From assembly GCA_947503525.1 (NCBI GenBank), contig CANNEA010000001.1:806001-870000 (forward strand): 64,000 nucleotides of DNA. Direction: 5' to 3'. The notes beneath the pieces are model-generated. The model searched no databases, had not been told where the DNA came from, and worked only from the letters and a program-made list of their open reading frames with translations. This document shows positions 37,947 through 45,907 of the stretch, one piece after another. A program made the position numbers and the translations under genes. Position 1 is the stretch's first letter, and the number at the start of each line of letters is the position of its first letter. The stretch comes from an uncultured Carboxylicivirga sp. GTDB taxonomy: Bacteria > Bacteroidota > Bacteroidia > Bacteroidales > Marinilabiliaceae.

Positions 37947-38231
37947 ATGGCAAAAAAGCGATTTACTAATAGTTTTGAAGATATATTTACCTCTCAGCCT
38001 GAGAGTACAAAAGCCAATCGTGGGAAAACCAAGGAGGCTAATCTTAATCGTAAGGTGAGATATACTTACATGTTTGATGAACAAACCATTGATACTATCA
38101 GGGCGATCAGTTACTATCGTAGATTGCCGATTAGCGATGTGTTAAATGAGGCTTGTAAAGCATTTATATCATCCTATAAAGATTTGGATAAAGCGGTTGA
38201 ACTATACACAAATCATCAGCCAGGCAAATAG
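37947..38231 (+). CDS. Small partition partner, probable ribbon-helix-helix DNA-binding protein
   Basis: A 94-residue basic protein directly downstream of parA. The N-terminal half is polar and Lys/Arg-rich, as in flexible ParA-stimulating tails. The C-terminal half, RYTYMFDEQTIDTIRAISYYRRLPISDVLNEACKAF, has one strand and two helices in the order of a ribbon-helix-helix fold. Type Ib partition systems pair ParA with such a protein, which binds repeated sites. The repeats at 38269-38406 begin just 38 bp after its stop. No database match was possible, so the assignment rests on size, fold pattern and context. Confidence 0.65.
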   Translation: MAKKRFTNSFEDIFTSQPESTKANRGKTKEANLNRKVRYTYMFDEQTIDTIRAISYYRRLPISDVLNEACKAFISSYKDLDKAVELYTNHQPGK

Positions 38232-38267
38232 TGAGATGATCGTATTGTTTATGGTTGTGCCATATGA

Positions 38268-38306
38268 GCCATACTGTCAATACAAGCAAGACAGTATGGC
38301 TTTTTT
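38268..38306 (+). terminator. Terminator after the partition genes
   Basis: A perfect 11-bp stem, GCCATACTGTC (38268-38278) with GACAGTATGGC (38290-38300), an 11-nt loop, and a run of six T (38301-38306). It is a strong rho-independent terminator, and both arms also carry the repeat motif of the neighbouring array. Confidence 0.85.
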
Positions 38307-38406
38307 GTACTCTAAATATGATGCATACAGTATTGTGCGTGCATATAGTATTACTCATGCATAAAGTATGTTCTCACCATACAGTATGTATTGTGAATAC
38401 TGTATG
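38269..38406. repeat. 18-bp phased repeat array, candidate partition centromere
   Basis: Five 12-bp units begin at 38323, 38341, 38359, 38377 and 38395, each exactly 18 bp apart. Units read GCATACAGTATT, GCATATAGTATT, GCATAAAGTATG, CCATACAGTATG and GAATACTGTATG; the core ATAC-N-GTAT is a near palindrome. Counting back by 18, the two arms of the terminator (38269 and 38287) fall in the same phase, while 38305 is degenerate. The regular phase, the palindromic core, and the position directly behind parA and its small partner make it a likely centromere (parS) or iteron site. Confidence 0.75.
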
Positions 38407-38464
38407 GTATATACCGAATTAATAATTATATTTAACATTCGAATATTTTATTAAGTATAGATTC

Positions 38465-39373
38465 ATGCCTCGATTTTTTGTTTTTCTTATTTTGTTGTCC
38501 TCATTAAGCACAAGCGCACAGCAGAATTCTAGTTATCATTTTAAATATAAAAAAGGTAAATACTATTTGATTAATCCTAAAGGCAAAAAAGTAAAATGTA
38601 AACCTTTTAGTTCTGTCGTTAATTACAGTGAAGGAATGGCAGTTGTAAGTAATAGTTTGGAGTTTACTTATATTGACTCAACAGGTCAGCAGGTTATTGA
38701 TCAGGAATATTATGATGCTGGTCCCTTCATTGAAGGAATGGCGTATGCAGCCATTGATGAAAAGTATGGTTTTATCAATAGAGAAGGTGATTTTGTAATC
38801 GAACCACAATATCTTTTAGCAAGTAATTTCAGTGATGGCTTAGCATATGTTCAGGTTAACAATTATGACGCTTTTACTTATGGCGAAACCCCTTATTTAA
38901 ACGGACTAATTTCAAAAGATGGTAATTTGTTGGGAGATGAGTATTATACCAATTTGTTTAAATCTATTGATGGAGAGTATTATAATGCGGTTAAAAAGGA
39001 TTCTCTTTTTCATTTGTCGATAGATGGACAAAGGCAATTTATTAGTCTGGTGGGAGATTCGATATTTCATAATGTTGATAATATGCCAGAGTTCCCTGGT
39101 GGAGAAATAGGCTTAAGAAAGTTTATTGCAAGAACTGTAAGGTATCCTGTTAGAGCTCAGGAGAACAGTATTCAAGGAAGGTGCTACATTACCTTTATTG
39201 TTAATGAAGAAGGCAATGTGGTTGATTATCGACCAGCCATTCCAGTCTCGCCTGTTCTCATAAAAGAAAGTCTTAGGGTAGTTTCTCGTATGCCAAAGTG
39301 GAAGCCAGGCGGACACAAAGGCAAACCAATTAGATTATCATACACTGTACCCGTAACCTTTGTGTTGCAATAA
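38465..39373 (+). CDS. WG-repeat protein with TonB C-terminal domain
   Basis: A 302-residue exported protein with a signal peptide ending STSAQQ. Residues 25-150 hold WG-like repeats, for example GKYYLINPKGKKV and YGFINREGDFVIEPQY. The last 100 residues, from MPEFPGGEIGLRKFIARTVRYP to the end, form a TonB C-terminal (TonB_C) domain, common in Bacteroidota envelope proteins. It lies downstream of the repeat array and ends only 10 bp before hsdR, so it could be cotranscribed with the restriction operon, though no link to restriction is known. Role uncertain: perhaps an envelope or ligand-binding protein. Confidence 0.8.
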   Translation: MPRFFVFLILLSSLSTSAQQNSSYHFKYKKGKYYLINPKGKKVKCKPFSSVVNYSEGMAVVSNSLEFTYIDSTGQQVIDQEYYDAGPFIEGMAYAAIDEKYGFINREGDFVIEPQYLLASNFSDGLAYVQVNNYDAFTYGETPYLNGLISKDGNLLGDEYYTNLFKSIDGEYYNAVKKDSLFHLSIDGQRQFISLVGDSIFHNVDNMPEFPGGEIGLRKFIARTVRYPVRAQENSIQGRCYITFIVNEEGNVVDYRPAIPVSPVLIKESLRVVSRMPKWKPGGHKGKPIRLSYTVPVTFVLQ

Positions 39374-39383
39374 GAGAATAGTT

Positions 39384-42300
39384 ATGCCTTCAAATTTCAC
39401 TTTCCTTTCCGACGAATTTCCCATTCTGGCCAACCTGGCTGAATCGGCTGAATACAACGTGTATGCCGATCCGGTAACCGCACTATTTAAGTTAAGGCAG
39501 TTTGGTGAGACCTTTGTGCATATCCTATTTGATGAGCATGGCATGGAATTGCCAAGAGAGGCGACTTTCCATAATTGCCTGAAGGAACTGGAATATGATG
39601 GAATGTTACCGGGTAGAGTTAAGGACTTGTTATTTGCCATCAAGAGCAAAGGTAATGATGCTGTGCATGGCAGCAAAGGAACAATAGAGGATGCGAAAAC
39701 CATTTTGTTCTCAGCTTTTAAGATTGCCAAATGGTTATGTGAATGTTATTCTGTAAAAGCGATAGATCTATCGGATGTAAAGTTTAAGCCTCCGCTTGAG
39801 TTTGATGCTAAAAAGGCATTGGCCGAGTTAGAAAGCAGTTATAAAGAGCTGGAAGAGAAGTTTAAAAAACTTCAATCAGAACGAACAGCTGAAGGCATAT
39901 CTGAAGAACGTGCCAAAGTTATTGATGAACGCAAGAAGAAAGCCACAGCAAAAATTGAAATGTCGGAGGCTGAAACACGAGAGTTGATTGATGCTCAATT
40001 GCAACAAGCCGGCTGGGAAGTAAATACCAATGAACTCAATTTTAAAACGCATAAAACACTTCCTCAAAGGGGGAAAAATATGGCCATTGCCGAATGGCGG
40101 GTAGGAAATAAATGGGCTGACTATGCCCTGTTTATCGGAGCCGAGTTATACGGTATTGTTGAAGCAAAGAAGTACTCTCAGGATATTTCAACCAACCTTC
40201 GACAGTCAAAAATATATGCAGAACTGGCTGATGCAAAAAGTGGAGCAACGCTTTTAGGAAGTTGGGGTAATTATAAAGTACCATTCCTGTTTTCAACCAA
40301 TGGGCGTCCATTTTTAGAGCAGATTAAAACCAAGAGTGGCATCTGGTTCCTTGATGTTCGCCAGGAGCTGAATAGGGCCAAATCGTTAAAGGCCTGGTAT
40401 TCACCTGAGGGACTGATAAAACTGATGGAGCAGGACACTCAAACGGCCAATAATAAATTAAAAAATACAGAGCTCGACTTCCTGCAAAGCAAAAGTGGTT
40501 TGGGTTTACGCGATTACCAAATCAAAGCCATCAAGGCGGTTGAAAATACTTTGGTAAATAATCCTGAACAACATAGGGCACTATTAGCAATGGCTACCGG
40601 TACCGGTAAAACGCGTACCATAATGGGTTTGTGTTACCGCTTAATTCAAACCAACCGATTTAAGCGCATTCTGTTCCTGGTCGATCGAAGTCTATTGGGT
40701 ACACAGGCCTTCGATACCTTTAACGATACCAAAGTGGTTGACTTGAATACTTTTGCCGAAATATATGAAGTAAAAGGGCTGAAAGACATTCAGCCGGATA
40801 AAGATACACGCATCCATTTTGCCACTGTGCAAGGCATGGTCAAGCGTTTATTTTACTCTGATGAGGATAAATCGGTACCAACGGTTGATGCTTACGACTG
40901 CATCATCATTGACGAAGCACACAGGGGTTATTTATTGGATAAAGAAATTAATGAAGATGATCTGAGCTTTAAAGATCAACGTGACTATGTGAGTAAGTAC
41001 CGCATGGTATTGGATTATTTCGATGCCTTTGCAGTTGGGTTAACCGCAACACCGGCCTTGCATACCACTGAAATATTTGGTAAACCGGTATTTACATACT
41101 CCTATCGCGAGGCCGTGATAGATGGCTACTTAATTGATCATGATCCGCCTTTTATTATCAAGACCGAACTTAGCGAAGAGGGCATTGTTTGGAAAAAGGG
41201 TGAAAAGCCCAAAGCCTACGACAAGGAGAATAATCAGATTGTAGAGCTCTCAGAACTGGATGATGAACTGGCCATTGAAGTGGCTAACTTCAACAAACTG
41301 GTGATTACTGAAAACTTCAACCGTACAGTTATTGCAGAGCTGGTGAATCATCTGGATCCTGAAAGTGACGAGAAGACACTGATATTCGCTGCTACTGATG
41401 AGCATGCCGATAGGGTGGTGGAATACCTGAAAGATGCGTTTTCAGAGATTGGTTTAGAACTAACGGATAATGCCATCCAAAAGATTACCGGACAATCCTA
41501 CGATCCAGAAGAACAGGTAAAGCATTATAAAAACGAAAGACAACCCAATATAGCCGTAACTGTTGATTTGCTAACCACCGGGATTGATGTGCCGCAAATA
41601 TGTAACCTGGTATTTTTGCGTCGTGTGAAGTCACGTATTCTGTATGAACAGATGCTTGGGCGTGCTACCCGTCGTTGTGATGATATTGACAAGGAGCAGT
41701 TCCGTATATATGATGCGGTTCGTTTATATGAAGGCTTACAGGATTATACGCAGATGAAACCTGTTGTGCCAAACCCGAAAACAAGTTTCAAACAACTGGT
41801 GGATGAATTTGAGCATATTGATAATGATGAACGCGCCAAGGTGCAGGTTGAACAGCTGTTAGCTAAGTTTCAACGTAAGCGCAAACGGCTTACCGATGAT
41901 AAAAAAGAACAATTCGAATATCATACACAAGGAAAAACACCAGAAGAGTTTAGCGAATATTTAAAAGGTATAAACAATAAGGCTGGTAGTAAGGAACTAG
42001 AAAAGCTGGATGGGTTATGGCGCTTTCTGGATGAATTAAAACCCACTCCTCGCATGCAAATGGTGTCGGATCATAAAGACACATTTAGAGGTATTGAGCG
42101 AGGTTATGGAAAAGCTCATAAACCGGAAGATTACCTCCAGAGTTTTAAAGTTTTTATAGAAGAAAACATTAATAAGATAGCTGCACTTAAGATAGTATGT
42201 ACACGACCCAAAGAGCTTGATCGTGAGAGTTTGAAAAGCTTGAAGATAGAGTTGGATGCTGCAGGTTTTAATGCCATTACATTAAACACGGCCTGGCGTG

Positions 42301-42620
42301 ATGCTAAAAATGAAGATATTGCTGCAGACATTATCTCATATATTCGCACGCTGGCTGTAGGAAGTGCATTGGTAAGTCATAAAGAACGTATCAAACGTGC
42401 GGTTGATAAAGTACGTGCGATGCAACAATGGAATACTATGCAGAACAAATGGATAGATCGCTTTGAGAAACAATTGATGCAAGAGACCATATTGCAAAAG
42501 AAAGATTTAAATGCGGATCCATTTAGCAGTAAGGGTGGTTTTGAAAAAATCAATAAGCTCTTCAGTAATCAATTGGAGACAATAATTGAGGTCATTAATG
42601 ATGAACTATATACAGCGTAA
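39384..42620 (+). CDS. hsdR: Type I restriction enzyme R subunit
   Basis: A 1078-residue restriction and translocation subunit, from the ATG at 39384 (a TTG at 39360 overlaps the upstream gene and is not needed). It starts with a DUF4145-like helical region (MPSNFTFLSDEFPILANLAESAE), then the nuclease domain with the Asp and Glu-x-Lys pair in KWADYALFIGAELYGIVEAKKY. A DEAD-box translocase follows: Walker A ATGTGKT at 404-410, DEAH at 510-513, GLTATPA, and a C-terminal helicase part with TTGIDVPQICNLVFLRR. The C-terminus resembles the EcoEI R type. It cuts unmodified DNA once HsdS recognises a site. Unusually, two genes sit between it and hsdM. Confidence 0.93.
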   Translation: MPSNFTFLSDEFPILANLAESAEYNVYADPVTALFKLRQFGETFVHILFDEHGMELPREATFHNCLKELEYDGMLPGRVKDLLFAIKSKGNDAVHGSKGTIEDAKTILFSAFKIAKWLCECYSVKAIDLSDVKFKPPLEFDAKKALAELESSYKELEEKFKKLQSERTAEGISEERAKVIDERKKKATAKIEMSEAETRELIDAQLQQAGWEVNTNELNFKTHKTLPQRGKNMAIAEWRVGNKWADYALFIGAELYGIVEAKKYSQDISTNLRQSKIYAELADAKSGATLLGSWGNYKVPFLFSTNGRPFLEQIKTKSGIWFLDVRQELNRAKSLKAWYSPEGLIKLMEQDTQTANNKLKNTELDFLQSKSGLGLRDYQIKAIKAVENTLVNNPEQHRALLAMATGTGKTRTIMGLCYRLIQTNRFKRILFLVDRSLLGTQAFDTFNDTKVVDLNTFAEIYEVKGLKDIQPDKDTRIHFATVQGMVKRLFYSDEDKSVPTVDAYDCIIIDEAHRGYLLDKEINEDDLSFKDQRDYVSKYRMVLDYFDAFAVGLTATPALHTTEIFGKPVFTYSYREAVIDGYLIDHDPPFIIKTELSEEGIVWKKGEKPKAYDKENNQIVELSELDDELAIEVANFNKLVITENFNRTVIAELVNHLDPESDEKTLIFAATDEHADRVVEYLKDAFSEIGLELTDNAIQKITGQSYDPEEQVKHYKNERQPNIAVTVDLLTTGIDVPQICNLVFLRRVKSRILYEQMLGRATRRCDDIDKEQFRIYDAVRLYEGLQDYTQMKPVVPNPKTSFKQLVDEFEHIDNDERAKVQVEQLLAKFQRKRKRLTDDKKEQFEYHTQGKTPEEFSEYLKGINNKAGSKELEKLDGLWRFLDELKPTPRMQMVSDHKDTFRGIERGYGKAHKPEDYLQSFKVFIEENINKIAALKIVCTRPKELDRESLKSLKIELDAAGFNAITLNTAWRDAKNEDIAADIISYIRTLAVGSALVSHKERIKRAVDKVRAMQQWNTMQNKWIDRFEKQLMQETILQKKDLNADPFSSKGGFEKINKLFSNQLETIIEVINDELYTA

Positions 42621-42814
42621 TTAGTCAGTGGCTTGAAGATAGTAGTCAGTAGTTTAAAAATGTCTAAACCTTGATTCAAAAAAATCGTTTAGACGAACTT
42701 TTAGACATTTTTTAGACGAAGTTGGGCTGGAACTGATTGAATGATTGTGCAATATCTAATTTTTCTTTAGAAGAACTTAGATTAACTTTAGACGAAAATC
42801 GATAAAAAAGGACC
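42621..42814. repeat. Intergenic repeats TTTAGACGAA after hsdR
   Basis: The 194-bp gap after hsdR holds the 10-mer TTTAGACGAA three times, at 42688-42697, 42711-42720 and 42787-42796, plus related TTTTAGACATTTT near 42699 and an inverted TGTCTAAAC near 42661. There is no gene. Purpose unknown; possible binding sites or a small repeat family. Confidence 0.5.
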
Positions 42815-43372
42815 ATGTTTTTACAATTAAAAATAACCATTGTGGCTTCAAAGCCTCCTATCTGGAGGCGCATTGTAGTGAGTGATGAACTCACATTAAA
42901 ACAGTTTCATAATGTGTTGCAATGTGCCTTTAATTGGACTAACACACACTTATACGAGTTTAATATTTCAGGCTACTCAGTTGATACCGATGGTGGCCTG
43001 GGACCGGATGAACAGGTGGAAGAATTGCATGTGGATCAGGTAAAGCTGAAGGAATTTCCTCTTGAAGAAAAAGAGACCTTTACCTACACCTACGACTATG
43101 GTGATAACTGGAAACACACGATTGTTGTAGAGAAAATATTGGAAAAAGGGCCTAAAAACCCAAGCTGTTTGGACGGCAAGCGAAATGCACCACCCGAGGA
43201 CTGTGGAGGAATATGGGGCTATGAGGATTTAACGAATCGGCTGAAAGTCAAAAAGCTCAATAAAGACGAGAAACAATGGTTCGATGGCTATGACCCTGAA
43301 TTGTTTGATAAAGTTGCAATCAATGAAGACTTGAGCGATCCGGATGTGATTAACGAAGAGGGCTTCTTCTAA
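42815..43372 (+). CDS. pRiA4b ORF-3-like protein
   Basis: A 185-residue protein of the plasmid pRiA4b ORF-3-like family. The family features are clear: LKITIVASKPPIWRRI at the start, TLKQFHNVLQCAFNW, YTYDYGDNWKHTI in the middle, and the CGGIWGYEDL block near the end. Its molecular job is not known to me; the family is common on plasmids and near mobile and restriction genes. Here it lies between hsdR and a nuclease gene in the same direction, so it may be expressed with the restriction operon. Confidence 0.85.
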   Translation: MFLQLKITIVASKPPIWRRIVVSDELTLKQFHNVLQCAFNWTNTHLYEFNISGYSVDTDGGLGPDEQVEELHVDQVKLKEFPLEEKETFTYTYDYGDNWKHTIVVEKILEKGPKNPSCLDGKRNAPPEDCGGIWGYEDLTNRLKVKKLNKDEKQWFDGYDPELFDKVAINEDLSDPDVINEEGFF

Positions 43373-43417
43373 AAAATGTCGCAGCAACAATAGTATTAAT
43401 TCACTAACCAGGCAAGT

Positions 43418-44377
43418 ATGAGTATAAAACAACAACTGCATGCATTACTCGGCAAACAAAGTTCCTCTGACCGTAACGAGTTGGTGAAGCGGATGCGATT
43501 TCACCAAAGCTGGTGGCGGGCTTTTGTTTTGGCCGAAGATGAAGGCTCACACCCTATGCCACAAAAGAAAGGCGAAAGCATTGGGTCATCTATAAATAAG
43601 GGAGATTTGAGTCATTCAAATTTCCTGAGTGAAAATGCCATTAAGGCAGCTGAAGAAACGCTTAACGATAGAGACAGAAGCTCGGATAAGGGCCTGATTA
43701 AGGAAGACCGTCTCTTTAATAACCTCTTATCGAGTCAACCTTTGTGCTTCAATTTTTTTGGAGAACTGAAATATAATTTACCATTGGCCACCCTATTGCT
43801 AAAGCAGTTTTATCCTGATATAGTTGAAGTAACAAGTGTTCTTTTTGAATATGCCCCTAATGCTGCCCAAAACAATGACAATTCGGCTCATGATATTGCC
43901 ATAGAGTTTACCGGACCAGATAATAAAAAAGGCTTGATTGGTTTGGAATGTAAATACACCGAACCCTTTTCGCCACGAGAGTACGATAAACCTGAATATG
44001 GGGAGATATACGAGCAATCTAAAGCTTTTACTGCACCATACAAGGAATGTATTAAAAGTCATTACAATCAGCTTTTCAGAAACCAGCTTATCGTAGAGTC
44101 TGCGTTAATCAATAAGCGTTACGATATGGTTTATGCCGGGCTGTTTTGTTACGAAGACGATAAGAATGCTCTGACTAAGGGACTTGCTTTTCAATCCATG
44201 CTAAAAGATGGTGAAAAGCGTTTTCAGATCATCACATTTAAAGATTTTATTGAATCTTTGCAGCGCCTGAACCTAAGCTGGGAACAACGAGAATGGACCA
44301 TGTTATTGTGGGCACGTTATTGTGCAACACAACTAAGCGATGAGGTTAAGTCAAAGATTAATATTGAAGAAAAATAA
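43418..44377 (+). CDS. PD-(D/E)XK nuclease, PGN_0703-like
   Basis: A 319-residue protein with a nuclease core: Asp159 in AHDIAIEF and Glu177-x-Lys179 in LIGLECKYTE. The sequence resembles the PGN_0703 family of putative restriction endonucleases from memory. There is no signal peptide or membrane segment. It sits between hsdR and hsdM in the same direction, so it could be an added nuclease using the same methylation protection, or a passenger. No methylase of its own is next to it. Whether it cuts DNA is inference from the motif. Confidence 0.7.
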   Translation: MSIKQQLHALLGKQSSSDRNELVKRMRFHQSWWRAFVLAEDEGSHPMPQKKGESIGSSINKGDLSHSNFLSENAIKAAEETLNDRDRSSDKGLIKEDRLFNNLLSSQPLCFNFFGELKYNLPLATLLLKQFYPDIVEVTSVLFEYAPNAAQNNDNSAHDIAIEFTGPDNKKGLIGLECKYTEPFSPREYDKPEYGEIYEQSKAFTAPYKECIKSHYNQLFRNQLIVESALINKRYDMVYAGLFCYEDDKNALTKGLAFQSMLKDGEKRFQIITFKDFIESLQRLNLSWEQREWTMLLWARYCATQLSDEVKSKINIEEK

Positions 44378-44383
44378 ATACAG

Positions 44384-44439
44384 GTATCAAGTTTAAAGAC
44401 CTGAAAAAGTCTTGCTACTTGATACTCGTTACTTGATAC
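44384..44439. repeat. ACTTGATAC repeats before hsdM
   Basis: The 69-bp gap before hsdM has ACTTGATAC twice in direct order (44417-44425 and 44431-44439, 14 bp apart) and once inverted (GTATCAAGT roughly, at 44384-44392). The last copy ends 7 bp before the hsdM start. This would suit an operator controlling methylase and specificity expression, but no controller gene is evident. Confidence 0.45.
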
Positions 44440-44446
44440 TAAAAAA

Positions 44447-45907
44447 ATGAGTGCAGAAGAAATTGCCAATAAACTGTGGGGACTGTGTAACGTGTTGCGT
44501 GACGATGGCGTGACTTACCACCAATACTTAAACGAATTAACCTATATTCTTTTCCTTCGTTTGAGTGAGGTAAAAGATTTTGAAGACGAAATACCTGAAG
44601 AATACCGCTGGAGCAAATTAAAGGCGCATACCGATAATGTGGATTTATTTGATACCTATCGTAAGTTGTTGGCTACCCTGGCAACAAAGAGTACCAATGT
44701 TAATATTAAGGAGATATACACCAATGCTTCTACCACATTACGTAAGCCGGTAAACCTGCGCACATTGATTACCAGCATTGATGACATTGATTGGTATGAG
44801 GAAGTGGAACAGGATAAGATTGCCACCATTTATGAGGAGCTTCTGGAGAAAAATGCGGGTGAAAAAAAGAGTGGTGCCGGACAATATTTTACCCCACGAC
44901 CATTGATTAATGTAATGGTGGATTTAATGGTGCCGAAGCTGGGCGAACGCTGGAACGATCCGGCTGCAGGAACCTTTGGCTTTATGATTGCGGCTGATAG
45001 TTACCTGCGCCAAAAGCACGATGACTATTTCGACTTGAATACGCAGGAACGCAAGTTTCAGGAGGAAGAAGCCTTTACCGGTTGTGAGCTGGTACAGGAT
45101 GCCCACCGCCTGGCTTTGATGAATGCCAAGTTACATGGTATTGAAAGCCGCATTGAAATGGGCGATACGCTAAGTGAACTGGGTAAAAGTTTTAAAGGCT
45201 ACGATGGTGTATTGGCCAATCCGCCTTTCGGTACCAAAAAAGGAGGCGAAAAACCTTCGCGCGACGACCTCACCTACCTAAGTAGTAATAAACAGTTGAA
45301 CTTTTTACAGCATATTTACCGCTCATTGCATACCAAAGGTGGTGCACGTGCCGCAGTGGTGCTGCCCGATAATGTATTATTTGAAGATGGCGACGGCCAA
45401 AAGATACGTAAGGACTTACTGAACAAGTGTAAGTTGCATACCATCCTGCGCCTGCCTACAGGCATCTTTTATGCGGCAGGAGTTAAAACTAACGTATTGT
45501 TTTTTGAGCGAGGCAAAAAAGATACAGACAACACCAAGGAAGTATGGTTCTACGATATGCGTACCAATGCCCCAAGCTATGGTAAGCGCAAGCCATTTAC
45601 CCGTGCTGCCTTTGCCGATTTTATTATTGCCTACACAGGTGGAACAAGCATTGACCAGGTTAAGGCTGATTACAATGGAACAATTGATACGGCCAAACGC
45701 CAAGCTATTAAAGACGAACGTTGGAGCTGCCTTTCTATTGATGAAATAGCTAAGAAGAACTATTCACTTGATTTAGGTTTGATAGCCGATGAAAACCTCA
45801 ATAACGGTGAAGAACTGGGTGAACCCATTGATATTGCTAAAGAAGCACTTGTAGAGTTGGATGCCATTACTACTGAGTTGAATGCTATAATTAATGAGTT
45901 GAAGTGA
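44447..45907 (+). CDS. hsdM: Type I restriction-modification methyltransferase M subunit
   Basis: A 486-residue N6-adenine methyltransferase. The helical N-terminus (about 1-140) is followed by AdoMet motif I DPAAGTFG (from Asp171) and catalytic motif IV NPPFG (from Asn258). PDNVLFEDG and the conserved C-terminal parts are also normal. With HsdS it methylates adenine in the recognition sequence and, with HsdR, forms the restriction complex. The hsdS start overlaps its stop by one nucleotide, so the two are translationally coupled. Confidence 0.95.
   Translation: MSAEEIANKLWGLCNVLRDDGVTYHQYLNELTYILFLRLSEVKDFEDEIPEEYRWSKLKAHTDNVDLFDTYRKLLATLATKSTNVNIKEIYTNASTTLRKPVNLRTLITSIDDIDWYEEVEQDKIATIYEELLEKNAGEKKSGAGQYFTPRPLINVMVDLMVPKLGERWNDPAAGTFGFMIAADSYLRQKHDDYFDLNTQERKFQEEEAFTGCELVQDAHRLALMNAKLHGIESRIEMGDTLSELGKSFKGYDGVLANPPFGTKKGGEKPSRDDLTYLSSNKQLNFLQHIYRSLHTKGGARAAVVLPDNVLFEDGDGQKIRKDLLNKCKLHTILRLPTGIFYAAGVKTNVLFFERGKKDTDNTKEVWFYDMRTNAPSYGKRKPFTRAAFADFIIAYTGGTSIDQVKADYNGTIDTAKRQAIKDERWSCLSIDEIAKKNYSLDLGLIADENLNNGEELGEPIDIAKEALVELDAITTELNAIINELK

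Noticed and set aside
38146-38364. 72-codon open frame across the repeat array
   Set aside because: It overlaps the end of the 94-aa gene, reads through a terminator and repeats, and has no protein-like features.
38269-38406. CRISPR array
   Set aside because: Units are 12 bp with 6-bp gaps of fixed length; there are no spacers of CRISPR size and no cas genes.
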